Below, one piece after another: positions 1 through 11,741 of a stretch of 64,000 nucleotides of DNA (positions are counted from its first letter, which is position 1; every line of letters begins with the position of its first letter). Source of the stretch: Burhinus oedicnemus. Taxonomy: Eukaryota > Chordata > Aves > Charadriiformes > Burhinidae. The notes beneath the pieces were generated by a model. The model saw only the letters and a program-made list of their open reading frames with translations. It was not told the DNA's origin and did no database searches. The position numbers and the translations under genes are program-made. The stretch lies in the NCBI GenBank assembly GCA_008921705.1, contig VFFE01007103.1:1795371-1859370 (forward strand), written 5' to 3'.

Positions 1-455
1 GGTTGTTTTCTACTTCCTTCCACAATGATATCTTCATTACTGTCACTAGATAGGTTGTCTTCCTGCAACATGGCATCTGTTTCTGAAGTGTCCATTCCAT
101 CACAGTAATTATAACTGGTAAAATCATCATATTTAGGGCTACAGCTAGATGAGCTGTGTCCATTACTACCATGAAAACTTGGTTCTGAGAAGTGATGGTA
201 CTCTGCGTGTTGTTCAGACCTAACATTAAAATTGTGTCCTGCTGGTTGTAATCCCTCTTGCCAGACACCATTCACTTTTTTGTGTCTTTCATCCTGGTTT
301 ATTTGGTATACAACAGGAACCATACTCAAAAGCAGTCTCAAAAATTTATCGGACTGAATTGTATTAAGATTTATGGTCCAGTTTACAAAACCTTCTCTGT
401 CATGAACTTTGCTATTTGTTTTGGAGATAGGAGATCTGCCTTTACAGTTAGTCAT
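1..455 (-). CDS. SLC41A2: SLC41A2 first coding exon (5' part of CDS; runs off window)
   Basis: Solute carrier 41 member 2 is a Mg2+ transporter of the MgtE-like family. On the minus strand an ATG at 455 opens a frame with no stop to the window edge, about 151 codons. It begins MTNCKGRSP and contains LNTIQSDKFLRLLLSMVPV, which I recognise from vertebrate SLC41A2. What is visible is the cytoplasmic N-terminal region: a short amphipathic segment near residues 28-48, then a Ser/His/Asp-rich linker ending in an acidic stretch (SSDSNEDII). The membrane segments and Mg2+-binding residues lie beyond the window. The start is supported by homology, by A at -3 and by a 5' leader upstream in the same exon. 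The exon's donor is not seen. SLC41A1 and SLC41A3 are the alternatives but match this N-terminus less well from memory. Confidence 0.95.
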   Translation of the reverse strand, partial: MTNCKGRSPISKTNSKVHDREGFVNWTINLNTIQSDKFLRLLLSMVPVVYQINQDERHKKVNGVWQEGLQPAGHNFNVRSEQHAEYHHFSEPSFHGSNGHSSSSCSPKYDDFTSYNYCDGMDTSETDAMLQEDNLSSDSNEDIIVEGSRKQ

Positions 456-644
456 AGTGCTACGGAAGTATGGGTTGAAAAGCACTTTGTTCTTCAGACG
501 TCAGTGAAGAAATCTTGTAGAGGAGTCATCAAGGCCCACACTTGATGATTTTAAAACAAATAAAGCAAAATGATCCTTTTTTGCATGCAAAAATGTTTTC
601 TCATTGATCTCAGATCTTCAACAATTCCATAAGCAGGACTGGAT
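456..644 (-). other. SLC41A2: SLC41A2 5' leader in exon 2, with three uORFs
   Basis: This is the untranslated part of the first coding exon. The exon's 5' end is set by a good acceptor (a T-rich tract then TTTTTTGCAG) with AG at 646-645. Three short upstream ORFs are visible on the minus strand: 630-610 (6 codons), 604-551 (17 codons) and 529-494 (11 codons), each closed before the main ATG at 455. The 604 ATG is in frame with a longer ORF that begins in exon 1 if the exons are joined as predicted. Such a leader suggests, but does not prove, translational control. Confidence 0.7.
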
Positions 645-3600
645 CTGCAAAAAAGAAAAACGTACTTATTCAAGCTACAACATATTTTAACTCTACAGAA
701 GACACAAGACATTGGCTTAAATTTTCAGATGACCCAGTATCTTTCCAAAGCAAGTATTCATAAAAATGCCAATCTTCTCCAACATTCAACTACCTAAATT
801 GAAAGAAATTAGAAGGTAAAAAGGGTGAGTTCGTGGGTGAGGAAGTTTCACAAACCACTGTACTTTCCAGTGAAAGAAAAAGACAGCAATGTGGACTGTA
901 AGTGAATCGGTGAGGGCTTAGCTTTTGCCTTTTTAAAGCCCAGGGAGCCAAAGCCTTCAGGCTTTAGAAGCCCAAGAAGTCAAAGTCTTCAGTTAGATAC
1001 TGTGTGTAGCCCCACACTTCCAGTGGCCTTGAAAGCAATAGGTCCCTACAGAAATGTATTTCTGCAAGGTGCAAGGGTATGGACAAACGGAACCCACATG
1101 ATGCGCTGTGGAGCCAACGTTCTTCCTCCCACTCTATGCTAATGGCAAGGAGCATGGAATCAAAGAAACCCTAACTTTCAAAACGTTATCAGAGGTGGTA
1201 AGCTCAAAGCAATATTCTGGGTGGCAAAGGCCTTATGTGTTGACTGCCCTCCATCCCCATAAAAAGATGACAAACCAATATTGATATGTACAATTCAAAA
1301 GCATGCTAATTTAAAATCATAGTAATTGAATTTTCTCTGAAGCAAGCATATAAATTACATTAAATATAAAGAGCTACTATATACATAATAAAACTTGACA
1401 TTTTTTCATGAGATGCTACAATATCAAGGAAAGGAGACAGTAATGAAATTCAGATCAATTAGTCTAAAATAGTTTAAATTAGTCTAACTTTAAAATAAAC
1501 CTGCAGTACTATATTCACAAATATGGCATATTAAAATTTAATTAAAATTAGAAAAAATGTTAGAAGTTAGGATAATTAAAATAAATGTATTAAAAATCTG
1601 ATTTTAATTTAATTTTGCATAAGGTATAGGTTGCAGATATTTCCTGAAAGGCAGGTTATTCTGATGTCTAGTAACGACTAAAATGTAATTATTTGATCAA
1701 TATTGACACTTGATGTGGTCAGTTTGTTTTGCTTTCTGCAAGTCATGCAAATACAATATATCTTTTATATTTAATGTGATTTAATGTGAATTTATTTCTA
1801 CTTTGAAATTTCCATCAGGGTAGAAAATTAAACAATGATAAACTGGTAGGCTCAAATCATTTGACATTTCCTGCACCAGAAGCCACTTTATCTTCCTCTT
1901 CTTCAATTTTCATGTTGTGATAATAGTTATAGTAATTTGCTAAAAGAACAGTCTTAATTTGACTTGAAGCTTTGTTGACTTTGGTATTTATTACTAGAAT
2001 CCATGAATACAAGTAAATGATTGGCATAAACAAAGAACCAAAGGTCAGGCAGACCACACCAGCATGATGGGGGATAACACAATTCCATAAGCTCAAGACA
2101 CTCTATCTATGCAAAGCTGTGAAAACATATTTTTACAGACTGAAGGAAATAAAAATAGTTTAGAGTTGGAGGATTTTTAATCTGTGTCTTAAAAAAATCA
2201 CACTCTTAAGATTATATCATTTATGTTATGATGCCTAGACTTTCCCCTCTCCTTTTCAATGTTTTTAAATCTTCCAGTATTTCTGGAGCAATTTCAGATA
2301 GATTTGACAGAGAGTAGAGATGTCAAAGCTTTTATTAACTAACAGCCTTATGAGAGATCCAAATTTGAGCCCTTGCTGTAAGGCATCTTCAAACATTATT
2401 TAGGATAACTCAGTCATATACAGCCACAGCAAGTCCACTTCAAAAGTCCTGCTGGTCACATAATTACTTATTTTGTTTCTGTCAGTGAAGAGACAACGCA
2501 GATGCAACATGATGATTTTCCCTCTATCAATGGCTTTATCCAAGGGAGCTCTGACCAAGAAACGAATATTAAAAAAATGACAATGGAGTTTATCACTTGA
2601 TTTAGACAGAAGTCAAGTTTTGCAAGAAAAAACAATCTTTTTTCCACAAGACCAAGAGAGGAATTTAAGTAACAAAGATTCCTGCAATATCTTTTGCCGC
2701 TCTGTAGCAGATTGTGCTACGCTAAACCTTTTAGCACGAGTGCAAAAAACCTCCTAGGCCACAAATCTGGCTTCCACACACTTTAATTAGGAGTAACAAA
2801 ACACCTTTTGCTGGCTGTCCCAGAGGAGCTCTAACCACAAGCCAAAATGGTGCTCTGTTAAGTACTACAGAAAGAACAAGAAGAGGTAATTTTCTTTCTT
2901 CCTGCCCCAAAGGTGGCATTATATAAGTAAAAGAAAAGAAATGGTGCATAAAAAGACAAGTAGAAGCAGAAGTACCATTAAACTAGCAAACTATTATAAA
3001 CTTCTGTGACAACAGCAAAGAGCTTTATAGAAGGATTAAGATGAATATAAGAGAAAATAAGTTCATGGAAGTTGAGGAAAATTAAAATTTCAGGAAGGAT
3101 ATAGCCTAGGGTGCCAAAGGTTGCCAACTGCTTTATGGCGATGGGAAGTGGCACACTACTTATGAACCTTGCAAAGGGAAAATCTTTGGAATGCTTTAGC
3201 CGGCTGAGTTTCGGCTGGCCACAAGAAACAACTAGATTAGAGAAACTTCATGATAGAATGCAAGAATGGGATGTAGAATTAAGATGTAAAAGTGTCTGAG
3301 ACAAAAGACACATACTTAGACCCACAGCAACTTCACTGGGTTTTTTGGGGAGTTGTGGTACTTTTTTTTTGAGGAGAGGTGGAAGAGTAACAAATGAAGG
3401 GGTTTTTTTCACTCACGGGGAAATACATTGAGAAAAATTCCCAATAGCTTTAACAAGGCAGAGTCTGGCTCTCGTTGTGGTTTCTCCAATATGTCCTCCA
3501 GTCACATCACCGCAGTGCTAGACCAGTGACTCACGGAAATTATTCACTGGTCTGTAACTCTAGCCAAAAATATTTGGGTTAATTATCCATATTTTTCTAA

Positions 3601-5810
3601 CATATGGAATTTTTTCCTTTTAAATTTATACTATCTTTTTTTTTAGAAATAAATCTTTTGGGAAGATTGTGATTTCATTTAATATGAAAAAATGTTAACA
3701 AATAGAAATGGCACTTAAAAGAAAAATAAAAAGAGGAACAGAAAAATTATTTGGTCAACTAGCAAGTTACAAAGGGAGGAAAAGGTTGGCATGGACGGCT
3801 AACAGTTGAAATAGTACAAAGGATGACAGCCACGTATGTTTTTCCTACCAAGAAGACTTGGAATGACATAAGTGAGCTAATGATAAATGCTGAAAAATGA
3901 GAATTTAAGAAGGCAAACAGACAAATATATACAGTGAAGAGTAATTACTTCCTTAGAACATACAGAAAGGAGATAACGATGAAGCCTTCTGAATATAACT
4001 ATTCATTTCTAAAAACTTGTTCCAACAAAGATCATTTTCCAAATGTCATCGGATGCAATAATTTTATCCTGAGTTAGAGGATACTAATATTGCTGTACTT
4101 TTAGGGGTTTTTTTGTACCTATAAAATGCAGCAAACCATCTAAGGAACAGTGCAATCTCAAGGACAAGAACTCTGCAAGAAGCTTTACCATTGACAAGAA
4201 CAATGCCAATTTTTTTGTGTTGTCTAGAAAAGACATAGCCAACTAAAGAAGCAAGCTCTACTTGCACAACTCACATGAGAAAAAGGAGGTAAAAATCACA
4301 AAAATCCCATCACCAGTTTCTGTAGGAAGAGGAGATTAGTGAATCTGGTTTCTTGCTATATAATCAGGAGGTTACAGAGAAAGGTGAAGTATTAAAAAAA
4401 GGAAAAGAGAGTGACAAAGATCCTTTGAGAAGCCAGGAAGCAGTCTCAAATCTATCATACCTGGCATGTTATACATGAAATAAAAGGACACCTTGTCTTT
4501 GCCCTTACAAGCAAAATAATGAGCTATGCCCAGACTATGAATATAATAATTTCCACTTATTTATTGTTTCCTAAGTATCTACTTCTAATAGTTTCTTCTT
4601 GTCCTTCATACATGTTATAACACATAGCAATCACTGTGTATTGTTTACCTCTTTTTCTCAGTCGTGCAAACATATACAAGCATAAACTAATAGTCCTGCA
4701 AACATACAGAATAGGAACCACAGCCATACTCTGCTGTTTCCTGAAGACGTGTTCCTGAAAAGTGAGACACTTAGCAATCCAACAGATAACAAATCAATTT
4801 TCCCCATAAGAATTAATACAATCAATGCAATTTAAAAAATACACACAGAGATAGTATATACGATGTGGAAAATGAACAGGCAAAAGCAGATGATGTGGAA
4901 AATACACAGGACCATGAGCTGGAATAGATGTCGACTTTCGCAAATGGATAGCTGCTTTAGAAAAATCTCAGATACTTCAGCTAAGAAACTGTACACCTGA
5001 TCATTATCACATTTTTCCATCCTTCACCTTTCATTGGTCTTGATTCATCTGAGGAAGATGAAGATGACATGGAAAATGCAACCGTTCGGGAAGAGGCAGC
5101 AAGAACGCTCTTTATTATTACCCAAACAAATTGCCAGCATTGCTTCAGACACACTCATGATTCAGTTCTGAAGAGCATGGGAAGGAAATGCTGCTTCCAT
5201 ACTTTCCTAAGGTTTAAAGAACATCCAGCACTAGCAGGATTAAGGGACTGGATTCTGCAGCTAAATTTGATCATTTAGTGATTAGATTGCTGATCTATTT
5301 ATAATTGCTGATTTATTTAAAACATGAAAACAATTATTAATTAAATAATCATGCTTTTTTAAGTACCTCCAAAAAAAGGAAAAGGGGGAAAAGTGGTGAA
5401 TCATGGAGTACGAAACTTTTGTAGAGTCAACATTATGACAGGCTAAACCAAATATTTATCAAAATCTAAATCTAGGAAAATTAATTTATTTCAGAGTTTA
5501 GCTAACAAAACCAAAAGATAACACTCATCTAAATAATACTGAGGGCTTTCACAGGATCTAAATCTAATCACATCATAGTCAAACCCCATTTTTCCTAAAA
5601 GCTGCAAATATTTTTTACAGGTAACCTTTTAAAGCAAGAATAACCTCTACATTGCACTTCTAAGTAGTCTACAAAGAAACACAATAGCTTAAACGTGCCT
5701 GCCTGAGAAACACCTCTCAGTACAAGAACGAGCCTCGGAAGGGGTCATTCAGGAAAGTAATATGAAACATTAATGAAATACTGAGCTTTAATGTTTTGCC
5801 ATAACCAAAG

Positions 5811-6064
5811 ATAGAATCATAGAACCATAGAATCGTCTAGGTTGGAAGAGACCTTTAAGATCATCGAGTCCAACCATCCACCTAACACTGCCAAAACCAC
5901 CACTAAACCATGTCCCTCAGCACCACGTCTACCTGTCTTTTAGATTCCACCACTTCCTTGGGCAGCCTGTTCCAGTACTTGATAACCCCTTCTGTGAAGA
6001 AAATTTTCCTAATATCCAATCTAAACCTCCCCTGGCACAACTTGAGGCCATTTCCTCTTTGCCC
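5811..6064 (-). mobile_element. CR1 LINE 3' end, minus orientation
   Basis: Reading + gives the typical reverse complement of an avian CR1 tail: repeated ATAGAATCATAG-type octamers at 5811-5835, then the motifs for GGTTGGAAGAGACC and the conserved C-terminal reverse-transcriptase segment, which on the minus strand reads [20 protein letters not shown]. The 5' truncation is usual for CR1. It is fairly well preserved. No coding capacity remains beyond the fragment. Confidence 0.9.
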
Positions 6065-6376
6065 AGATGAAGCTGGATTCTTTTCTGGCTTCAAAGATGA
6101 AGCCAGACTCTTTTCAGTGAATGGATGAGAGGTAGTGGGCACAAGTTGAAACACAGGAAATTCCATTTAAACACAAGAAAAAGCTATGTTGTACCATGAG
6201 GGTGGTTGAACACTGGTCCAAACACGTTACAGACTCTCCATCCTTGATGATATTTGAAACCTAAGTGGACATGGCACTAAGCAACCTGCTCTACTTGACC
6301 CTACACTGAGCAGAGGTGGTTGACTAGGCCATTTCCAGAGATCCCTTCCAACTTGAACAATCCTGAGATTCTGTGA
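6065..6376 (+). mobile_element. CR1 LINE 3' end, plus orientation (older copy)
   Basis: This runs on from the preceding minus-strand copy in the opposite direction. It shows the CR1 landmarks GAGAGGTAGTGGGCACAAG, then the box near 6235 (GACTCTCCATCCTTGATGAT), and ends with CAGAGATCCCTTCCAACTTG and a degraded ATTCTGTG tail near 6370. Divergence is higher than in its neighbour, so it is probably older. The two fragments meet head to head at their truncated 5' ends. Confidence 0.75.
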
Positions 6377-8199
6377 AGTTTGAAATATGAGGTTTTGGGG
6401 GACTTTTTTAAGTTCAGAATAATATTTACACACGTGATACAGGGATCTGCACAGCCTCTTCTCCACTATTGTGTCCTGCATACATAGAAGCTCCCAGTAT
6501 CTCACTGACATCCTTATCACAGCTGTGGTTACTCATTTACATCTTTGTATCCTAGTGAACATATCAGCAGAAAGTGAAAGCTACATCATATCACCTTAGC
6601 ACATATAAAGAGTAAACAAACACGTTGTATTATCATTAATCATTTTGTAGAATCTGAAACCCAAGGTGGTGTGCTGGGCTAAGATTATTTATACCAGATA
6701 CTTAATGTTTGGTATTAAAGACTGGAAAACATGCTGAAAATTAACAATTGTTGCACGCAAAGCAGATATATGGACATTACATACCATTTCTTAAATATTA
6801 TGCAGTAAACTGGATAACATGGTGTTTGTTGTACAGCCGTTGTAGGTTAAACCAATAGCAAAAGAAACAAAAGAAAAAATAATGAGAGGAAAAAACAGAT
6901 TAAAGAACCTCCAGATGCCTTTTTGAATATAAGACACTAAAAGAGCTGCCAGCCTCAGGCTCAGTTTTCAGACAAGTTTGAGACTGCTGCATTCCACTTC
7001 CTGAACATGGTAGATTTAGATTTTGGCCCCAAGGAAGAGAAAAGCAGCTGTCGGAAAAAGATTTGGTTTGCCTCTGCACTTTTAAGGCAACTCAATTAGA
7101 AGAGACCAAAATAGAGCCAGAAAGAAGGTAGCAAGACTGTGAAACGTGCTCAGGTTATAAAATCACCCAACTGGAATATCAACACAAAAAATACCAGGCA
7201 AATCACATCCAGCTGATCAAAAGCAGGTGGCAAAGTATGAAATGTAAGAGATAATGCTGTCCTATAGATTAAGTAACCAAGGGGTACTTACCAGGATGAG
7301 TCCTAACTGTGCTATTTGGGATCCTGATTACAGGTTCCTACTGTCATCACCAAGGAGGGATGAATTGCTTATTAACTAGGATACAGACTTCACATTGTTT
7401 TTTTGTGGATAATATCCTAAGGTATTTGAAAAGAAAATGATACACTGTAATTTTTCCTTCTGAAGTGTCTACCAGTCATACTGTAATATTTATGGTTCCA
7501 GTTTCACAATCTCTTTAAGCCAGTATATGTAGGGAATGCTGTCAAAACAGGTCTTCCTGCCTGCTCTCATCTTTTTACCAGCATTACTGAACTGGTGAAG
7601 TGAGGATAACTTAGGATGTCTACTAAAGCCTGCTAGGATCCTACTCAGAAAAGCAGACTTTTTTCAGCTACTTATGTTTTGCTTCTGACACTAAGACTAA
7701 ACAATTTAATTTTATATGTTCCATTTACCAGAGCCTGGTTAATGTAGTGTGGTCCATAATCTAGGACCAAATGTGAGTGAAGAGGACACACAACTGGACA
7801 GGGCAGGGGAAATACAATATTCACTGAAATTAAAGAAAGAGACACAGCTACAACTTGAACTTACTTGACAATTAATGGCAGAGTAGAAAGTAGAGTAAGT
7901 CACAAAAAGATCCTATTTTTTTGGCAGAAAAGTATGGAAAGAGCATAAATGTACCATCACACGCTAATTACAACACTTGTAAACAAACAAAGAAAATCAT
8001 TGTTGAAGCCTGTGTGTATGCTGCTTGGGTAGAGGCTCCATGCTTGTCAAGCAACTGCATCTGCGGTGGCAGCTTCTGGCATATTTTTATAGGTGCAAAG
8101 GTGGGAACAGAAATGCAAGCACACAGGGATGTAGAGTGCCCGGCAACAAGGGCCACTGGAAATGTTAGGCAGATCTTGCGCGTGTATCGAGAAACCAAA

Positions 8200-9400
8200 G
8201 AAAGGGCTCATTGTCCCGGCTACCTGGGGCAGTGCATAACCGTGCGCACCTGACGAAAAGAGCTACGGGGGTTCGAGGAGCGCAGGGTACCGGGGCGCGG
8301 GCGGCCTTACGCCCTTCAGCATCCGCGGGCCGGCCGCAGGACACCGGGGCAGGCCGGCGACCCGCCGGGGGTGGCGGCTGCAGGGCGCGGGATGCGGCTG
8401 AAAGAAGGGCGCAGAGGGAGGCTGCGAAGGCGGGCGGCGGGTCTCGGGGCCCGGAGTACAGGGGACGGGAGGGGGTGAGCCCTCCCGCACACGGGGGACG
8501 CCGGCCGTGGACGGGCACCGCGCGTGGGAGGAGGACGGGCGGTCCCGGCGTTTCCGCCTGCCCCGCAGCCCCGGCGCACCCCCGGCATTTGGGGTGGGGC
8601 GCTCGCATTGCTCCCGGGGGGCGCGGCGCCTGGCTGCTCCGCCACTCGTGAGGAAACTCCCCCCCCCCTCCGCCTACCCTCTCCCCGGGGCGGCAGATCA
8701 CCGGCCCGCCCCGGCCCCTCTCCCCTCGCTGGCGTCCCCTATCTTCCCCGCCCTGCCCCCGCCGCCCCCTCGGGCCGCGCCTTCCCCTCACCTGGGCGCG
8801 GGCGATGCCGGCAGCGGCCCGGGGTCCCGCTCCATCGCTGCGGCGGGAGGGGAGGGACCAGCTCGGCGGCGGTGACAGCTCCGGGGCTAGGTGAGCGCCG
8901 CCGCCACTGAGCAGGCGCGGAAGCGGCTGGGAGGGGGGGGCAGCCCCCGCGATGATGTGGCCGGTGATGCGCAGCAGCAGTAGCCGCCGCCGCCACCACC
9001 GGCCGCTCCGACCCGGTGGCGGGGGGGGGGCGGGGAGGGGCCGAGCGGGAGGGGCGCGAGCGGCTGCCAACCGTCGCTCCGCGCGGCTGAGAGGACGGGG
9101 CGCGGCGGGAGGGGCCGGGCCCGAGCCCGAGCCCGACATCGCTCGCAGCCCGGCCCGGCGCCCCCGGGCGAGCCTCCGGCCGCCCGTCAGCCCGCCGCCG
9201 GCTACGCTGAGGGGAGCCGCGGGCTTCCCCTTCCCGCTGCGCCTTCTGGGCCCCCGGTGGCGGCAGCAGGAGAAGCTCGGCCCCCGCCTCCCTCGCTCCG
9301 CAGCCGGGGGGGAAACAAAAGGCCGGGGATCGGGGCCTGCCGCGGAGGCGCTGCCCTGGCCGGCGGCGAGGCTGCTTTAGCTTCCACTCGGAGAAGCTTT
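8200..9400 (-). promoter_or_regulatory. SLC41A2: CpG-island promoter of SLC41A2
   Basis: A sharp switch from AT-rich sequence to a CpG-dense, GC-rich block of about 1.2 kb. It holds several GC boxes (for example GCCCCGCCC-type around 8735-8760 and GGGGCGGGG around 9026-9036) and no TATA box, as is usual for a housekeeping promoter. The predicted SLC41A2 first exon sits inside it. The many long ORFs here on both strands come from base composition. Confidence 0.8.
8792..8960 (-). other. SLC41A2: SLC41A2 exon 1 (non-coding; 5' end uncertain)
   Basis: On the minus strand a strong donor, GCCCAG|GTGAGG, lies with the exon's last base at 8792 and GT at 8791-8790, in the middle of the CpG island. 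It is the best candidate donor to pair with the leader acceptor at 646-645. The transcription start cannot be read, so the 5' limit given is nominal. It contains an ATG at 8835 that opens a uORF continuing into exon 2. Confidence 0.55.
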
Positions 9401-11479
9401 CTTGGCGACGAGGAGTCAGCGTGCTGTACTGGCGCCAGAATGTCAGCTACTGGGAGGTTTTTGTTTCCTGCAGCTTGGCTAAACATAGCTTGCTCAGAAA
9501 TACGTTGTTTTGGTTTGGTTTCTTTTTTTTTTAAGTATTTGGGTCAGTTGGAATATTCATGTTCTTGCCCAGCTCGTCTGCATACCCTGCACGCAATGCC
9601 CAGTGCTTAAATGCAAGTCTGCGAGTAACTCCTTTGAAATCATCTGCCTGTGTCAAACTGAATAGGGAGTCAAGGCCTTGCTGGACCCTGTTAATCAATC
9701 CTGAAAATTCTTGTTTTGAGACATACTTTCTATTAATACATTAAAATAGTCAAGCCGTCTAAATTTGTGCAGTTATTATCATTACTAGTATTATTCCCTG
9801 ATTCTTGCTCTACACTTTGAAGTACAGAGGATGCATTAAGCAGAAGGTGAAAGGGAAGAAAGAGGAAGAAAAGAACTGGGATTTAAGGATGGTGACAGCA
9901 GCCAAGTCTACAGCATCTCTTTTCCTTTCTATAGTCAGAACAAAAGACAGCGTGGGCACGAAATCCAGTGTCTGCCATGAACTGGAGCTAGCTGCTGTGC
10001 GTATGTGTGGAAAAGCAGAAACCTAAGCATGGGAGAGTGTATTTGCAGGACCGGGCCAAAAAAACCTGCACTACAGTAGTGAAATATAGAGCATCAGCTT
10101 GAACTGAGTCAATACTGTATTAAACGAATGAAGCAGCCCAAACCTCAGAGCTATTAATTCAGTGGTGAATGCTGTCTCAAGCCTGAATTTATTGGGAATT
10201 TGGGCTACAGGTGCTGTTGTCCCCCTGCCGTAGTAGCAACCATATATATCTATGCCTTGTGTGTGCTTATATGTCACACAGCGTAGATACATAGTCAGGC
10301 CGCCTTGCAAATCGGATAAAGATCACATCTGCCTCTGTTGCCAACAGGCTAGACTATAAACCTGAGGTTTGGGAATAGCACCTGAGGGTGCTATTTCTGG
10401 CTTTTCTAATTGCTTGTCTTGTGATCTTGGGCAATCATTTCATTGCTCCCTATTACAAGTTCCTTGACAGTGTTCTGCCCCTCCCTCCACTGAAATCACA
10501 TAATAACCCTGGATGAAATACATTATTTAAGGTTCACAGATTGTTATTTTGGCCTGGGTACAATTGCAGAAAGGCTTATTTTTTGTGGCCCAAGGCAAAA
10601 AACCCAACCCTCAGTCCTCAAGATTTTCCAGTCATTAAAGCCAGCAATAGGATTTTTCTGAGAAAGTGAAATTCTGGAGCACAGGTGGGTAGAAAGGTAC
10701 AAAGCAGGCAGCGAATTCAGTGGAATGCATCTGGTGCTGCCGGTGGCCTGGGACAGTGGCCGAGGACACTTGCTTGGGCCAGTTTCTCTCAGGAAAACAG
10801 CAATGCCGTCACTTGCTTTGAGGCCTTGCAGGAGGTTTTCCTCTTACTCCTTTGTATTTGTTAATTCTAAGATACTGGGATCTGTTTGGAGTTTTGGGGG
10901 TTTTGGTTTTGGTGGGGGTTTTTTTTGGCCGATGTTGGGGTTTTTTTTGGTGTTCTTTGCAATGAGGGCATATAAACACCAGTTACCTGATTACTATTTA
11001 TTCTCGTTTGTGGCTTAGACTTCCCGTCTCGTCTCTTATGAACCATTCAGTTCTCTTTTTACAGTTTTCACATTGTTTAGATTATAAACAGATAGGGACA
11101 GAAACTACAGGGCAAATCTTGAATAACAGGTTGGCCAGTGTCAGCTGAACTTGACGGTTGTGTAAGTTTCTGTTCCAAAAGGTAATTAAATTCCCTCAGG
11201 GTCTGAAATTTAATTTTGGGTGCATTTGTCAAATTCTGATGATGAAAATGGGGAAGTTTCCAAAGAAGAGCAGCAGCTGGCAGGTGTTCAAGTAATGTTG
11301 CCTGCTTGCAGCCCAGTTTCATACTCTCATTTCGCCTCCAAGTGATGGGATGGAATTTTCATGCCAAATCCTTTCATAAAAATTTAAAAATAGGTGGTTT
11401 GGATGTTTTTGTTTGTTTGTTTGTTTTCTTTGTAACGTGAATTATTTTCCTTTCTGCATTACTGACCCCAGATTTACGT
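9401..11479. other. Intergenic region SLC41A2-NOPCHAP1
   Basis: About 2 kb between two CpG islands whose genes diverge. I see no convincing exon. It holds a weak MIR-like SINE relic around 10370-10470 (TGTGATCTTGGGCAATCATTTCA), a G/T homopolymer-like stretch at 10890-10955, and a short GTTT repeat at 11404-11427. Confidence 0.6.
10370..10470 (+). repeat. Possible MIR/CORE-SINE-like relic
   Basis: The phrase TGTGATCTTGGGCAATCATTTC resembles the MIR-type core (TGTGACCTTGGGCAAGTCACTT). Flanks are too diverged to place ends by eye. Confidence 0.35.
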
Positions 11480-11671
11480 GGGTGTAGGTGTTCGGGCCGG
11501 TTACCTGACGCCAGGAACGGCGGTGACGCCGCGGAGCCCCGGGGGAACCCCTCACCCCCTCCGCGGCCTCGGGGCGGCTCTGCCCCTCCCGCCCTCCAGG
11601 GGGCGCTGCGCCGCGCCGCGGCGGGGCGGGGCGAGGGCCCGGCCCGCGGCCACTTCCGGGTCGGTCGGCGC
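11480..11671 (+). promoter_or_regulatory. NOPCHAP1: NOPCHAP1 CpG-island promoter with ETS and CTCF-like sites
   Basis: A TATA-less GC-rich promoter just upstream of the NOPCHAP1 start. Visible sites: a classical ETS/ELK element CACTTCCGGG at 11651-11660, tandem GC boxes GCGGGGCGGGGCG at 11620-11632, and a CTCF-like core CCTCCAGGGGGCGC at 11593-11606 in plus orientation. The CpG island continues through exon 1 to about 11950. The ETS site 12 bp before the ATG suggests a very short 5' leader. Confidence 0.75.
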
Positions 11672-11741
11672 ATGGCGGGGGACGGCGGAGCGGCGGGCCC
11701 GGCCGCTTCTCGGGAGCTGCTGGCCGTGGGGCGCCGAGGAG
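11672..11741 (+). CDS. NOPCHAP1: NOPCHAP1 exon 1 coding part
   Basis: Encodes residues 1-23 plus one base, Ala/Gly-rich then SRELLAVGRRG. It ends at CGAGGAG|GTGAGC, a strong donor, phase 1. Confidence 0.88.

Larger units (their letters stand above)
645..8791 (-). other. SLC41A2: SLC41A2 intron 1
   Basis: An 8.1 kb first intron between the non-coding exon in the CpG island (donor GT at 8791-8790) and the first coding exon (acceptor AG at 646-645). Apart from a CR1 pair at 5.8-6.4 kb it is AT-rich sequence with only short chance ORFs. I see no second gene or RNA gene in it. Confidence 0.65.

Noticed and set aside
258..545. 95-codon plus-strand ORF
   Set aside because: Antisense shadow of the SLC41A2 first coding exon, whose minus-strand frame is clearly homologous.
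8165..9139. 324-codon minus-strand ORF in the CpG island
   Set aside because: Pro/Ala/Arg/Gly-rich and overlapped by long ORFs in most other frames; a result of few stops in GC-rich DNA. It also spans the SLC41A2 exon 1 donor.
8952..9380. Divergent gene starting in the SLC41A2 CpG island on the plus strand
   Set aside because: A plus-strand donor-like GGCTAGGTGAGC exists at about 8885-8897, but no supporting downstream exon or recognisable protein was found before NOPCHAP1.
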